Shown: piece by piece, positions 31,132 to 42,521 of the stretch
Position numbering within the stretch: position 1 is the first letter of the stretch
How the letters are laid out: every line of letters begins with the position of its first letter
Assembly: GCA_022800215.1 (NCBI GenBank)
Contig: JAAWPV010000003.1
Location: forward strand, 53,170-117,169
Length of the DNA: 64,000 nucleotides
DNA from: Oscillospiraceae bacterium
Lineage (GTDB): Bacteria > Bacillota > Clostridia > Oscillospirales > Oscillospiraceae
Direction of reading: 5' to 3'
Made by a program: the position numbers and the translations under genes
The notes under the pieces: model-generated
What the model was told of the DNA's origin: nothing
Database searches by the model: none
Seen by the model: only the letters and a program-made list of their open reading frames with translations

Positions 31132-31818
31132 TTAGAAGCAATTATTAAAGGCAGTGACCGCGGCGTCGGAGTCGGCAGCCACCACAAACATGATCCAGTC
31201 CCCGTTGGTGACGATCTTGGCGTTCTCCACATAGACAGCGGCGGTGGGATACATGGACCCCTCCTCCTTCAGGCCCTGGTGGCGGCTCTCGCAGGCGGTC
31301 TTGATGGAATCCAGCTTACCGCTCTTCACCTTGGCGATGAAGATCTCCTCGTTGGTGGCGCTCATCTCAGGCATATAGAAAACAAAGTCCTCCAGATCGT
31401 CCACACTCAGATTGTAGAACTCCTCCAGCACAAAGCCCATGTCGCTCATGGGGTTGCCGCCACACACGGCGGAGACCTTGGCGTACACGTCGGCGGCGGT
31501 GAGACTGGCGGCGGGAGCCTCGGGGGTGGGCTCCGGAGTGGGGGCAAGCTCAGAATCCTTGTCAGGCTTCAGGGTCTCCAGGGGCTTCACTACCACGTCC
31601 GATTCCTCGGGTGCGATAACGTTGATGGATTCGGTGGGCTGGGGGTCGGGAGTGACGATGTTGGGGGTGTCGGCGGGCTCCGAGGGGGCCACCACGTTCA
31701 TGGAGGGGGTGGGATCGGCCTCGGGGGTGGGGGTGGGCTCGGGCTTGGGGCCGCAGGCGGCCAGGGTGAGGGTCATGGCCCCGCAGAGGGCCAGGGCGGC
31801 AAGAGACTGTTTTTTCAT
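31132..31818 (-). CDS. DUF4358 lipoprotein
   Basis: 228 residues. A lipoprotein signal ends at LAAC (Cys22), followed by a Pro/Thr-rich linker to about residue 105 and a C-terminal domain with FVLEEFYNLSVDDLEDFVFY and ATNEEIFIAKVKSG, which is DUF4358. This domain is commonly encoded with MBOAT/DHHW genes in Clostridia and may assist surface polymer modification. AAAGGAG lies before the ATG. The gap to the MBOAT gene is filled by a repeat element. Confidence 0.8.
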   Translation of the reverse strand: MKKQSLAALALCGAMTLTLAACGPKPEPTPTPEADPTPSMNVVAPSEPADTPNIVTPDPQPTESINVIAPEESDVVVKPLETLKPDKDSELAPTPEPTPEAPAASLTAADVYAKVSAVCGGNPMSDMGFVLEEFYNLSVDDLEDFVFYMPEMSATNEEIFIAKVKSGKLDSIKTACESRHQGLKEEGSMYPTAAVYVENAKIVTNGDWIMFVVAADSDAAVTAFNNCF

Positions 31819-31968
31819 GTAAGTAACTCCTTTGGAATGTATTTTAAGAGGGGGGGTACAGGCCCCGGGACTGGATCAGAAAAAGGCCCAGAAGGCCCGT
31901 ACCATAGCATTAGACGACCATATGGGAAAAAAGTTCCCGGAAAATTGAAAATTTTTTGTGGGGAGAAT

Positions 31969-32817
31969 TCAGCGGACCGGGACCAGATAATATCCGAAGT
32001 GGAGCTGGGACTGGCCATTGATATGGGTTTGCAGCAGGGAGATCTTATAAATATTGCCCAGAGGGGTCAGCTGTCTTTGCTCCAGCTCCTCCTGAAGCAC
32101 ACGGATGGAGAACAGGGAGTGAAGGGGGTCGTCCGGATGGCAGGGAAGCGCATAGTCGCAGATGAACCATTTCTGTCCGGGGATCCGCTCCACCACGTCG
32201 TTGAGGGGGAGGGAACCGGCTTGGGCCAGGGACTGGGGGATCATAAGGCCCCAGAAAAACTCCCGGTTTTGCAGATCCCTGTCCCAGGGCTGGTCCGGTG
32301 GGCAGGTAATCTGCTGGCAGGACTTTACCACCGGCATCCAGCCGGTCCAATCTTTCAAAATGGCATAGATCCGCTCATCGGAAAGAAAGTCGTAGCGGCG
32401 GGAGTGAGGGAGAAAGAAAAAGGGCTCCAGCTCAGCCACCCGCCAATCCCGCTCCCGGTGGGCCATGCGCTCCATCCAGGCGGAAAACCGCCGGTGGTCC
32501 TCCAGCACAGTTTGCTGGAAGTTGATCTCCCGGGCCATCTCCTCCGCCCTGGCATCCAGCTTTTTCCGGATGGTTTCAGGTTCGTCGTCGTGGAGAAGGA
32601 CGTCGATCTCCTTGAGCGGGATACCGTAGCCCCGCAGGGTCATGGCACACAGGAGACCGGGAGATTGGGAAAAGGGATAGTAGCGGTAGCCGCTTTCCGA
32701 AGGGACAGACTCCACCAGCTGGAACTGCTCATAGTACTTGAGCAAGTCGGGTGTAACCCCCAGGTAGTATGCGTAGGGACCAATGCGATACATCTTTTTC
32801 TCGGGCTGTTCAACCAT
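31969..32817 (-). CDS. MerR-family regulator 2
   Basis: 282 residues from ATG 32817, with AGGGGGG a few bases upstream. The helix-turn-helix (YRIGPYAYYLGVTPDLLKYY, EQFQLVESVPSESGYRYYP) is followed by a helical linker and a C-terminal effector domain of about 150 residues rich in Phe, Trp and His. It is divergent from the flavoprotein gene at 32997, whose promoter has a MerR-type 19-base spacer, so it is the obvious activator of that gene. The ligand is unknown. Confidence 0.82.
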   Translation of the reverse strand: MVEQPEKKMYRIGPYAYYLGVTPDLLKYYEQFQLVESVPSESGYRYYPFSQSPGLLCAMTLRGYGIPLKEIDVLLHDDEPETIRKKLDARAEEMAREINFQQTVLEDHRRFSAWMERMAHRERDWRVAELEPFFFLPHSRRYDFLSDERIYAILKDWTGWMPVVKSCQQITCPPDQPWDRDLQNREFFWGLMIPQSLAQAGSLPLNDVVERIPGQKWFICDYALPCHPDDPLHSLFSIRVLQEELEQRQLTPLGNIYKISLLQTHINGQSQLHFGYYLVPVR

Positions 32818-32887
32818 ATCAGACCCCCCTTTGCAAAAATTGTAACATATTCCTTCTGTTTTTGCCATCTATTCCACAAAGAAAAAG

Positions 32888-32918
32888 TTGACTTGGGGGT
32901 GGCACCCGGGTTTACATT
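32888..32918 (+). promoter_or_regulatory. MerR-type promoter with 19-base spacer upstream of flavoprotein
   Basis: TTGACT, 19 bases, TACATT, with the dyad GGGTG-G-CACCC inside the spacer. Confidence 0.75.
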
Positions 32919-32996
32919 ATTCTGGAAGAAGGCCCAGGAGAGATCCTGTGCCCAACAGAAACAGGATGCCACAACTAATTTTAGGAGGAGATCGAA

Positions 32997-35003
32997 ATGA
33001 GCAAGAAAGAGCTTTCCCGCCGCGACTTTTTGAAGGGTGCCGCAGGGGCCGCCGGCGTGGCCGCCATCGGTATGCTGGCCGGCTGCAATGGCAAGCCGGA
33101 TCCCACCCCCGAGGCCAAGGGCCTCTATGCCCCGGGTACCTATTCCTCCCAGGCCGAGGGCATGGGCCGGATCGTGGTCACCATGACCTTCTCTGCCGAC
33201 GCCATCACCGGTGTGGAGCTGGATCTCAGCAATGAGACGGCAAGCATCGGTCAGGCCGCCGCCGAGGCGCTGAAGACCGCCCTCATGGAAAAGCAGAGCG
33301 CCGAGATCGAAGCCGTTTCCGGCGCTACCATCACCTCCAACGCCGTGATGAAGGCCGCGGGCAAATGTATCCAGCAGGCCAAGGGAGAAATCCCCATCGA
33401 GGTCATTACCAACAATCCCGGCTCTGCCGCGCAGGTGCCGGACGGGGTCCCCGCCTGGCTGGGGGTGGAGCCCGAGATCGCCGACAGCGACATCAAGGCC
33501 ACCTACGAGACCGAGATCCTGGTCATCGGCTGCGGCACCGGCGGAATGTTTACCGTCTGCGCCGCCGCTGAGGAGGGCGCCAAGGTCATCGGCATCGACC
33601 GTTTTGCCACCGGCGTGGGCATCCGGGATGACCTGGGCGGCATCAACTCCCGGTATCAGAAGGAGTGGGGCACCAAGATCGACAAGTGGGACTATGTGAC
33701 CATGGCCACCCAGTACGCCGCCGGCCACATCAACCAGGACCTGGTGAAGCTCTTCTGCGACGAGTCCGGCGCCGTCATCGACTGGTACGGCGACCGTCTG
33801 GCCGAGCGGGGCGTCCAGCTCTGGCATGAGTCCGGGGACAGCGTGGACGAGGCCCGGTATCATCACTTCCCCACGGGACATTCCCCCCGCTGGGCCGGTA
33901 GCGACGATGGATCCGGCAATGTCCTGAACGGCGACAAGGTGCTTTATGATTACGCCGTGGGCCTGGGCGCCGAGTTCCACTACAACACCAAAATGATCAA
34001 GCTGGTGAAGGAGAAGGGACGGGTCACCGGCTGCATCGCCATCAACGGCAATGACGAGTATGTCCGCTATGTGGCCTCCAAGGGCGTAGTGGTCGCCACC
34101 GGCGGTTACTCCCTGAACTACGACATGATGGAGGCCCTCCAGCCCTGGAACCTGCGGATCTGTGCAGGAAACACCTCTGAGCCGGGCGCCTTCGGCGACG
34201 GCATCAAGGCCTGCCTGTGGGCCGGAGCCAAGATGGACGAGACCCACTCCATGATGATGTTTGACCGGGCCGCCCTCCGCCCCGACCAGGAGCCCGGTAT
34301 CGAGATGATGAAGTCCGGCGGCGAGGGCTTCTTCTGGATGGGCTCCCAGCCCTGGCTGAAGGTCAATGCCGACGGCAAGCGGTTCTTCAATGAGTCGGGC
34401 ACCTACGAGGGCATCGCCCACGCCGACGAGTATCAGAAGGGCCACTGCCACTTTACCCTCTTCGACAAGAACTGGACCACCTACGCCCAGCAGTTCAAGA
34501 TGCACGGCTGCTCCCGGCTCTATCCCTTTGAGAATGGGGCGGACCCCAACATCCCCTATCAGGTCATCGAGAACGGGATGCTGCCCGGGCTGATCGAAAA
34601 CGGCTTTGTGATGCAGGCGGATACCATCGAGGAGCTGGCGGAAAAGCTGGGCCTGCCGGCAGAAGAGCTGGCCGCCACCGTGAAGCGTTATAACGAGCTG
34701 TGCGCAAAGGGCGTGGACGAGGACTACGGCAAGGAGGCTTTCCGCCTCACCCCCGTGGATACCGCCCCCTTCTATGGCGCCAAGAACGCCAGCCGGGTCC
34801 TGTGCACCATGGACGGCATCCAGATCGACACCAACATGAACGCCATCGACACGGAGGGTGAGCCCATTCCCGGCCTCTATGTGGTGGGCAACGATTCCGG
34901 CAGCTATTTTGCCAACACCTATCCCAACCTGTCCACCGGTATGGCCTGCGGCCGCACCGTCACCTTTGCCCGGCTGGTGGGCAAGTACCTGGCCAAGCTG
35001 TAA
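32997..35003 (+). CDS. Tat-exported FMN/FAD flavoprotein reductase, ketosteroid-dehydrogenase-like active site
   Basis: 668 residues. A Tat signal (LSRRDFLKGA) ends in a lipobox (Cys30). An FMN-binding domain (about 45-125) carries the ApbE flavinylation motif SGATITS at 108-114. The FAD domain has GCGTGG at 178-183. Instead of the fumarate-reductase Arg, the region after GKRFFNE reads SGTYEGIAHADEY, a Tyr arrangement reminiscent of ketosteroid dehydrogenases and BaiJ/BaiP-like proteins. The HTMGGL and ENRLGG signatures are absent. A respiratory reductase for a bulky enone or similar is possible. TAGGAGGAG precedes the ATG. Confidence 0.8.
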   Translation: MSKKELSRRDFLKGAAGAAGVAAIGMLAGCNGKPDPTPEAKGLYAPGTYSSQAEGMGRIVVTMTFSADAITGVELDLSNETASIGQAAAEALKTALMEKQSAEIEAVSGATITSNAVMKAAGKCIQQAKGEIPIEVITNNPGSAAQVPDGVPAWLGVEPEIADSDIKATYETEILVIGCGTGGMFTVCAAAEEGAKVIGIDRFATGVGIRDDLGGINSRYQKEWGTKIDKWDYVTMATQYAAGHINQDLVKLFCDESGAVIDWYGDRLAERGVQLWHESGDSVDEARYHHFPTGHSPRWAGSDDGSGNVLNGDKVLYDYAVGLGAEFHYNTKMIKLVKEKGRVTGCIAINGNDEYVRYVASKGVVVATGGYSLNYDMMEALQPWNLRICAGNTSEPGAFGDGIKACLWAGAKMDETHSMMMFDRAALRPDQEPGIEMMKSGGEGFFWMGSQPWLKVNADGKRFFNESGTYEGIAHADEYQKGHCHFTLFDKNWTTYAQQFKMHGCSRLYPFENGADPNIPYQVIENGMLPGLIENGFVMQADTIEELAEKLGLPAEELAATVKRYNELCAKGVDEDYGKEAFRLTPVDTAPFYGAKNASRVLCTMDGIQIDTNMNAIDTEGEPIPGLYVVGNDSGSYFANTYPNLSTGMACGRTVTFARLVGKYLAKL

Positions 35004-35048
35004 GCCAAGGACAGGAGAGCAATTCTCAGCCAAGTCATTTCTCCTTCG

Positions 35049-35087
35049 GAAGGGGCACACCCAGATGGGTGTGCCCCTTCCCTTTTA
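35049..35087 (+). terminator. Terminator after the MerR-controlled flavoprotein gene
   Basis: GGAAGGGGCACACCC and GGGTGTGCCCCTTCC pair with an AGAT loop, followed by CTTTT. Confidence 0.85.
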
Positions 35088-37514
35088 ATCAACAACAGGG
35101 TCGTAGACCCAGCGGAAAACCGCCTTCCCCGCCCGGTCGGTGAGGGTGGTGAGACCCTCCCCGGCATGGTAGCACAGGTTCCCCATGAGGGTGTCGTAGC
35201 CCTGGGCGTGGAGGAGCAATTCCCCGTTGAGGTCGTAGTAATCGGTCCAGTAGGTGTTGTCGTCATAGTGGTAGGCGTTGATGACACACTCCCCTGTAAT
35301 GCCGTCATAGCTGAAGTAGGCGGAGCTGTAGTCTCCCCATTGGCCCAGGATATCCCCCTCCAGATTGGTGAGGGTGACGATACCTCCCTCCTCATCGTGA
35401 AACAGGACCCGCTGGCCGCAGAGGTCGGTGAGCTGGCCCAGGGACAGGGGGAAACGCCAGACCTCCTCTCCCCGGACCAGGAGCCACTCCGTGTCATTTT
35501 TGCCGTAGACCCAGCCGTTGTTCAGATAGCCGACGGAGGAGGAGGCCAGCAAGGGGCTGTCCGGGAGGATATTCAGGTCCTTATCCATGATACAGACGGG
35601 CTGGTAGCTGTTACCCAGAAAGTACCATTCCTCCCCCCAATAAGTGGGCATTTTGTCATAGCCTCCGGTGAGGGTTTTGCCCGTAGGGTCGATGAAATAG
35701 TAGTTCATGCCGTCGTAAACGGGGGCCACGCCGTTTTCAAAGGAATTGGCGTCCCAAAGGGTGGGCTGGATGACCCATTGACCGGTGGCGGCATTCAAAT
35801 AGCCGTAGCGGTAGGCATTGCCCTGGCCGTCCAGAGGGCCGCCGGCGGGGACCAGGCCCTCACCGGCCCGGCCCAGCCACTTTACCTCCGGGGGAAGAGG
35901 GACGGGATGACCCTGGGAGTCAAAGAGGAGGACCAGATTACCGTCACTGTTTTCATTCCAGATATATAGGTTCACGGAGACCCGGCCGCTGTCCGGATCC
36001 ACCTCCAGGTAGGTGAGGGAGAATTCCTCTGTCCCCGCCTGGCCGGGAAGGTCCAGGGTCACGTTTGCCTTGCCGGTGACCGGGTCCACAAGGTCCAGCT
36101 TGCCGTCGGTGCGGAGGAGGGGGATCCCCCGGTCAAAGGGCATGGACATATAAGTCTCCCAATCGTACTGGTAAACGAAGTCGGTACACCAGCTCCCGTC
36201 TCCCTTGCAGAGGGCGAAGCGCTCCTCGGGGTGGCCCTCCCCATCGTAAAAGGTCTTGCCCAGCAGCATAACGCCGGGGTCGTAGATCACGTTGCCCCAG
36301 CTGTCCCGCTCCTCCAGATGGAAGGCGCTGGTGAACACCGGGTCGGTCACCACCTCCCCGGTCATGGTCACAAGGCCGTAGAGGGAGAAGGTGTCATACT
36401 GGCCCTCGTAATAGCTCCACTCACCGGTGCCCGCCAGCTCCGCCCCCGCGAAGGGGATCAGGGGGCCGTAGTCGGCGGCGGGGACCAGCCGGTCGGTGAA
36501 GTCCTCATAGCGGCGGGTGTAGTGGGGGCTCCGAAGGGCGTAGGGGTCCAGCTTGGACCAGTCGGTGTACACCGGGCCCTGGGAGATCTCGCCGGTGGGC
36601 TCCAGGATGGAGACATAGCCCTCATGGCTCACCAGGTTCTGACCCTCCTGAGAGAGGAGCCAGTCAAAGAGGCGGGCGGTGGGGCTGTCCGCTGGAGTGC
36701 TCTCGTCCATGACGGCGTAGTAATAGGTACGGATGGGGTATTCGCCGCTGCGGATGGTGTCTTCATTGGGCATCACCCCGTCAATAGCAAGGAGCTTCAA
36801 GCCGTCGGCCATACCCATGTCGTGGGCATAGTAGTAGACGGTGTAGCCCATGGCGTCGGGCCGGTCATCCCAGGAGCGGACCGCCTCAATGATGCCGATC
36901 ATGGAGCCCACCACGTAGTCAGAGTTGGCGGGCTCCATCATGGGAAGGTCCTTCATGACCTCCTTGTCCATGATGGCCTGGCTGCCGCCCCCCTGGGGGC
37001 GCTGGTAGGCCTGGATGGGGGCGTCGGCGCCCCCCACCTCCTTCCAGTTGGTGATCTTGCCCGAGTAAATGTCCCGGACCTCGTCGAGGGTGAGGCCATT
37101 CACCGGGTTGTCCTCGTTGACGAAGAAGACCAGGGTCTCGGCAGCGATGGGTTCCATGCGCCAGGTCTTGTTGTGCTCGTCCCGGTAGTCGTAGGAATCC
37201 TGTCCCCCCTCGGCCACAATGAGCAGGTCGGCATTCCCGTCCACCAGGTTATAGTAGGCCCGGGAGGTTTTGTTAAAAGAGATAAGGCCCCTTGCCTCCT
37301 CCCGGCTCTCCCCCAGCAGCACGGCGGCCATGGCCTCCCCCAGGGGGACCGTGGCGGTGGAGCCGTCCAATTGGGGAAAATTGTCCCGGGAAAAGCGGAA
37401 CTGGGTAGGGACTTCCGGAGTAGGTGCGGGGGTCGGAGTGGTCTCGGCGGCAGGGCCCTTGCAGGCGGCGAGGACCAGGGCAAGGGCCAAAGCCGCGGGA
37501 AACAGTTTTTTCAT
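35085..37514 (-). CDS. PstS-like phosphate-binding domain fused to WG-like repeats, lipoprotein
   Basis: 809 residues from ATG 37514 (AGGAGG upstream). A lipobox (VLAAC) anchors it. About residues 40-330 are PstS-like: DGSTATVPLGEA, then NGLTLDEVRDIYSGKITNWK and RPQGGGSQAIMD, the substrate-binding signatures of phosphate ABC systems. About 380-809 is a beta-rich region with repeated short strands (YGYLNAATGQWVIQP, YFIDPTGKTL) like WG/KWG repeats. No pst permease genes are adjacent, so it may sense or scavenge phosphate. Three Pho-box-like repeats precede its promoter. Confidence 0.8.
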   Translation of the reverse strand: MKKLFPAALALALVLAACKGPAAETTPTPAPTPEVPTQFRFSRDNFPQLDGSTATVPLGEAMAAVLLGESREEARGLISFNKTSRAYYNLVDGNADLLIVAEGGQDSYDYRDEHNKTWRMEPIAAETLVFFVNEDNPVNGLTLDEVRDIYSGKITNWKEVGGADAPIQAYQRPQGGGSQAIMDKEVMKDLPMMEPANSDYVVGSMIGIIEAVRSWDDRPDAMGYTVYYYAHDMGMADGLKLLAIDGVMPNEDTIRSGEYPIRTYYYAVMDESTPADSPTARLFDWLLSQEGQNLVSHEGYVSILEPTGEISQGPVYTDWSKLDPYALRSPHYTRRYEDFTDRLVPAADYGPLIPFAGAELAGTGEWSYYEGQYDTFSLYGLVTMTGEVVTDPVFTSAFHLEERDSWGNVIYDPGVMLLGKTFYDGEGHPEERFALCKGDGSWCTDFVYQYDWETYMSMPFDRGIPLLRTDGKLDLVDPVTGKANVTLDLPGQAGTEEFSLTYLEVDPDSGRVSVNLYIWNENSDGNLVLLFDSQGHPVPLPPEVKWLGRAGEGLVPAGGPLDGQGNAYRYGYLNAATGQWVIQPTLWDANSFENGVAPVYDGMNYYFIDPTGKTLTGGYDKMPTYWGEEWYFLGNSYQPVCIMDKDLNILPDSPLLASSSVGYLNNGWVYGKNDTEWLLVRGEEVWRFPLSLGQLTDLCGQRVLFHDEEGGIVTLTNLEGDILGQWGDYSSAYFSYDGITGECVINAYHYDDNTYWTDYYDLNGELLLHAQGYDTLMGNLCYHAGEGLTTLTDRAGKAVFRWVYDPVVD

Positions 37515-37549
37515 AGGGGGACCTCCTTTCCGGGTGGTTTTCTGTTTCA

Positions 37550-37579
37550 AGTATACCCTTTTTTACAGGGGGGAATCAA
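37550..37579 (-). promoter_or_regulatory. Promoter of the PstS/WG lipoprotein gene
   Basis: On the minus strand TTGATT, 18 bases, TATACT. Confidence 0.7.
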
Positions 37580-37589
37580 GGCTCATATG

Positions 37590-37618
37590 GTTACAAGGTA
37601 ATTACAATATGGTGACAA
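37590..37618 (-). promoter_or_regulatory. Pho-box-like triple repeat
   Basis: On the minus strand TTGTCAC-N4-TTGTAAT-N4-TTGTAAC, an exact 11-base period, starting ten bases upstream of the -35. The layout matches PhoB/PhoP boxes (CTGTCAT-type direct repeats) and fits phosphate control of a PstS-like gene. Confidence 0.7.
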
Positions 37619-37688
37619 AATCGCCTGGAATTTTTTGTCATAAAATGCAATAAAAAGTAATTTTATGGCATTTTCTTCATTTTTTCCG

Positions 37689-37717
37689 TTGACAGGAAAA
37701 AGGAGAGAGAGTAAAAT
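37689..37717 (+). promoter_or_regulatory. pyrG promoter
   Basis: TTGACA, 17 bases, TAAAAT. The short leader has a CCGGC/GCCGG hairpin but no T run, so classical terminator attenuation is not evident. Confidence 0.75.
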
Positions 37718-37781
37718 CAGACATAGTTTTGAAAAATCGCAGAGCGCCCGGCAATGGGGCCGGAGGACGGGAGGAAATACT

Positions 37782-39386
37782 ATGGCAGTGAAGTACATTT
37801 TCGTCACCGGAGGCGTGGTCTCCGGCCTGGGCAAGGGCATTGCCGCCGCCTCTCTGGGCCGGCTCCTCAAGGCCCGGGGACACAAAGTCACCATTCAGAA
37901 GTTCGACCCCTACCTGAACGTAGACCCGGGCACCATGAGCCCCTACCAGCACGGGGAAGTCTTCGTCACCGAGGACGGGGCGGAGACCGACCTTGATCTG
38001 GGCCACTATGAGCGGTTCATCAATGAAAACCTGACCCTCCACTCCTCGGTGACTTCGGGCAAGGTCTACTGGTCCGTCCTCAACCGTGAGCGGAACGGGG
38101 ACTATCTGGGGGGTACCGTCCAGGTCATCCCCCACATTACCGACGAGATCAAGCGCCACATCTACCTGGCGGGCGAGGAGACAGGGGCCGACGTGGTCAT
38201 TACCGAGGTGGGGGGCACCGTGGGCGACATTGAATCCCAGCCCTTTTTAGAAGCCATCCGCCAGGCGGCGGTGGAGGTGGGGCGGGAAAACTGCATGTTC
38301 CTCCACGTGTCCCTCATCGTCTCCATCCCGGGCACCGGAGAGCTGAAGAGCAAGCCCACCCAGCACTCAGCCAAGGAGCTTTTATCCCTGGGCATCCAGC
38401 CCGATGTCATCCTGTGCCGGTCTGACTACGACATCCCCAAGGACATCCGGGACAAGATCGCCCTCTTCTGCAACATCCCGGCGGAGAACGCCATCCCCAA
38501 CCTGACCGCCCCCATCCTCTACGAAGTTCCCCTGATGCTGGAGGCGGAGGGCTTGGCCCGGGTGGCCTGCAAGCGGCTGGGCCTGGAGGATAAGGAGCCT
38601 GACCTCACTGGCTGGCGCGCCATGGTAGAGAGGGCCAAAAATGCCCGTGATCATGTGAAAATCGCCATGGTGGGCAAGTACATGAACCTCCACGACGCCT
38701 ACCTGTCGGTGGCGGAGGCCCTTCACCATGGGGGCATCGAGAACGACGCGGTGGTAGACATCGACTGGGTGGACTCGGAGCAGATCAGCGACCAGAACGC
38801 GGCGGAACGGCTGGGAGACTGTGACGGCATCCTGGTGCCCGGCGGCTTCGGCATCCGGGGCACCGAGGGCATGATCGCCGCCATCCGGTACGCCCGGGAA
38901 AACCAGGTCCCCTACTTTGGGATCTGTCTGGGGATGCAGATGGCGGTGGTGGAGTTTGCCCGCCACTGTGCAGGTATGGCCGACGCCTACTCCAGTGAGT
39001 TTTCGGACACCACCGCCCACCCGGTCATCGACCTGATGCCCGACCAGGTGGGCATCACCGCCAAGGGGGGCACCATGCGCTTAGGGGCCTATCCCTGCAA
39101 GGTGGCTCCCGGCACCAAAACCATGGCGGCCTACGGAGAGGATCTCATTCAGGAGCGGCACCGCCACCGGTATGAATTTTCCAACGCCTTCCGGGAGGAG
39201 TTGACGGCGGCGGGGCTCACCCTGGCAGGCACCTCCCCCGACGCTCGTCTGGTGGAGATCGTGGAGCTTGGGGGTCACCCCTGGTTCGTGGGGGTCCAGT
39301 TCCACCCGGAGTTTAAGAGTAGGCCCAACAAGGCCCATCCCCTGTTCCGGGACTTTATTGCCGCGGCGAAGGAACACAAAAAATGA
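37782..39386 (+). CDS. pyrG: CTP synthase
   Basis: 534 residues. It makes CTP from UTP, ATP and glutamine. The N-terminal synthetase domain begins [20 protein letters not shown] with the nucleotide loop, and carries [20 protein letters not shown]. The glutamine amidotransferase domain has the nucleophile Cys in YFGICLGMQ and the His-Glu of VQFHPEF. GGGAGG precedes the ATG at 37782. It is divergent from the PstS/WG gene and has its own promoter and terminator. Confidence 0.97.
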   Translation: MAVKYIFVTGGVVSGLGKGIAAASLGRLLKARGHKVTIQKFDPYLNVDPGTMSPYQHGEVFVTEDGAETDLDLGHYERFINENLTLHSSVTSGKVYWSVLNRERNGDYLGGTVQVIPHITDEIKRHIYLAGEETGADVVITEVGGTVGDIESQPFLEAIRQAAVEVGRENCMFLHVSLIVSIPGTGELKSKPTQHSAKELLSLGIQPDVILCRSDYDIPKDIRDKIALFCNIPAENAIPNLTAPILYEVPLMLEAEGLARVACKRLGLEDKEPDLTGWRAMVERAKNARDHVKIAMVGKYMNLHDAYLSVAEALHHGGIENDAVVDIDWVDSEQISDQNAAERLGDCDGILVPGGFGIRGTEGMIAAIRYARENQVPYFGICLGMQMAVVEFARHCAGMADAYSSEFSDTTAHPVIDLMPDQVGITAKGGTMRLGAYPCKVAPGTKTMAAYGEDLIQERHRHRYEFSNAFREELTAAGLTLAGTSPDARLVEIVELGGHPWFVGVQFHPEFKSRPNKAHPLFRDFIAAAKEHKK

Positions 39387-39396
39387 GCAGACTCCA

Positions 39397-39434
39397 GGAT
39401 CCCCCGGAAGGCAAAGCCTACCGGGGGATCTTTT
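39397..39434. terminator. Terminator between pyrG and clpB
   Basis: GATCCCCCGG and CCGGGGGATC pair across a 13-base loop, followed by TTTTCC; convergent genes share it. Confidence 0.8.
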
Positions 39435-39437
39435 CCT

Positions 39438-42044
<2,607 letters not shown>

Positions 42045-42146
42045 ATAGGCACTTCCTTTCCCCGGAACGGTCCCGCCGTTCCGGGCCTTCTTTTTGACAT
42101 CAGTATACCCCTTTCCCCGATTTTTTCATGAACACATTGTAAACAA

Positions 42147-42173
42147 TTAGCACTCTATTTTATAGAGTGCTAA
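42147..42173. promoter_or_regulatory. CIRCE operator (HrcA site) upstream of clpB
   Basis: TTAGCACTC-N9-GAGTGCTAA, identical to the consensus. It lies upstream of clpB in the divergent gap; the exact -10/-35 were not resolved. Confidence 0.95.
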
Positions 42174-42194
42174 TTTTAGGGATCGGTGCCATGG

Positions 42195-42225
42195 AAAAGC
42201 ACCGTCCCGAAGGACGGTGCTTTTT
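42195..42225. terminator. Terminator closing the flavoprotein transcript after its 3'-end elements
   Basis: AAAAGCACCGTCC and GGACGGTGCTTTT pair with a CGAA loop; A/T tracts allow either direction. Confidence 0.85.
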
Positions 42226-42246
42226 GGGATATGTTGGGGAATGGGG

Positions 42247-42385
42247 CTGTCGAGCTGCGAACAGGTCAGGACGCCTCGGGATATAGCTTCTCCGACTTCG
42301 CGCGCCGGTCCTCGGCCCTCCAGGCCTGTGGTCCGTCCGCTCCGCTCCGGCGCTATCCCCTCGGCTGACCTGTTCTCCGCTCTTC
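42247..42385 (-). repeat. 3'-end element E5b, type B
   Basis: Leftward: GAAGAGCGGAG (42385-42375), outer arm AACAGGTCAG, core GGGATAGCGCCGGAGCGGAG, then CGCGAAGTCGGAGAAGC and TATATCCCGAGGCGTCC, closing arm CTGACCTGTT, and CTCGACAG (42254-42247). The arms pair perfectly, unlike in sequence to those at 4750 and 8101. Confidence 0.8.
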
Positions 42386-42389
42386 CGGG

Positions 42390-42521
42390 CTGTCGAGCTG
42401 CGAAGCCTCGTGTCGCTCGCTCCGCTTCCCTCCGTCTCGGACTGGTCTTGGGCCGCTATGCGGCCCTGCGCTCGTCCTCGCTGCGGTCCATCGTCGCTCG
42501 CACTCGGCTTCTCCGCTCTTC
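42390..42521 (-). repeat. 3'-end element E5a, type A, directly behind the flavoprotein stop
   Basis: Leftward: GAAGAGCGGAG starts at the base after the stop codon; the core GACGAGCGCAGGGCCGC, then CGGCCCAAGACCAG and GACGGAGGGAAGCGGAGC, ending GCAGCTCGACAG. It matches elements E3a and E4. Confidence 0.8.

Larger units (their letters stand above)
42174..42521. other. Gene-free interval: terminator plus tandem type A and B 3'-end elements
   Basis: Between clpB and the flavoprotein gene there is no credible frame. Leftward from the flavoprotein stop the order is type A element, type B element, terminator, the same order as behind the methyltransferase at 7981-8300. Confidence 0.75.

Noticed and set aside
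37718..37781. pyrG leader as a terminator attenuator
   Set aside because: A CCGGC/GCCGG hairpin is present but no T run follows.
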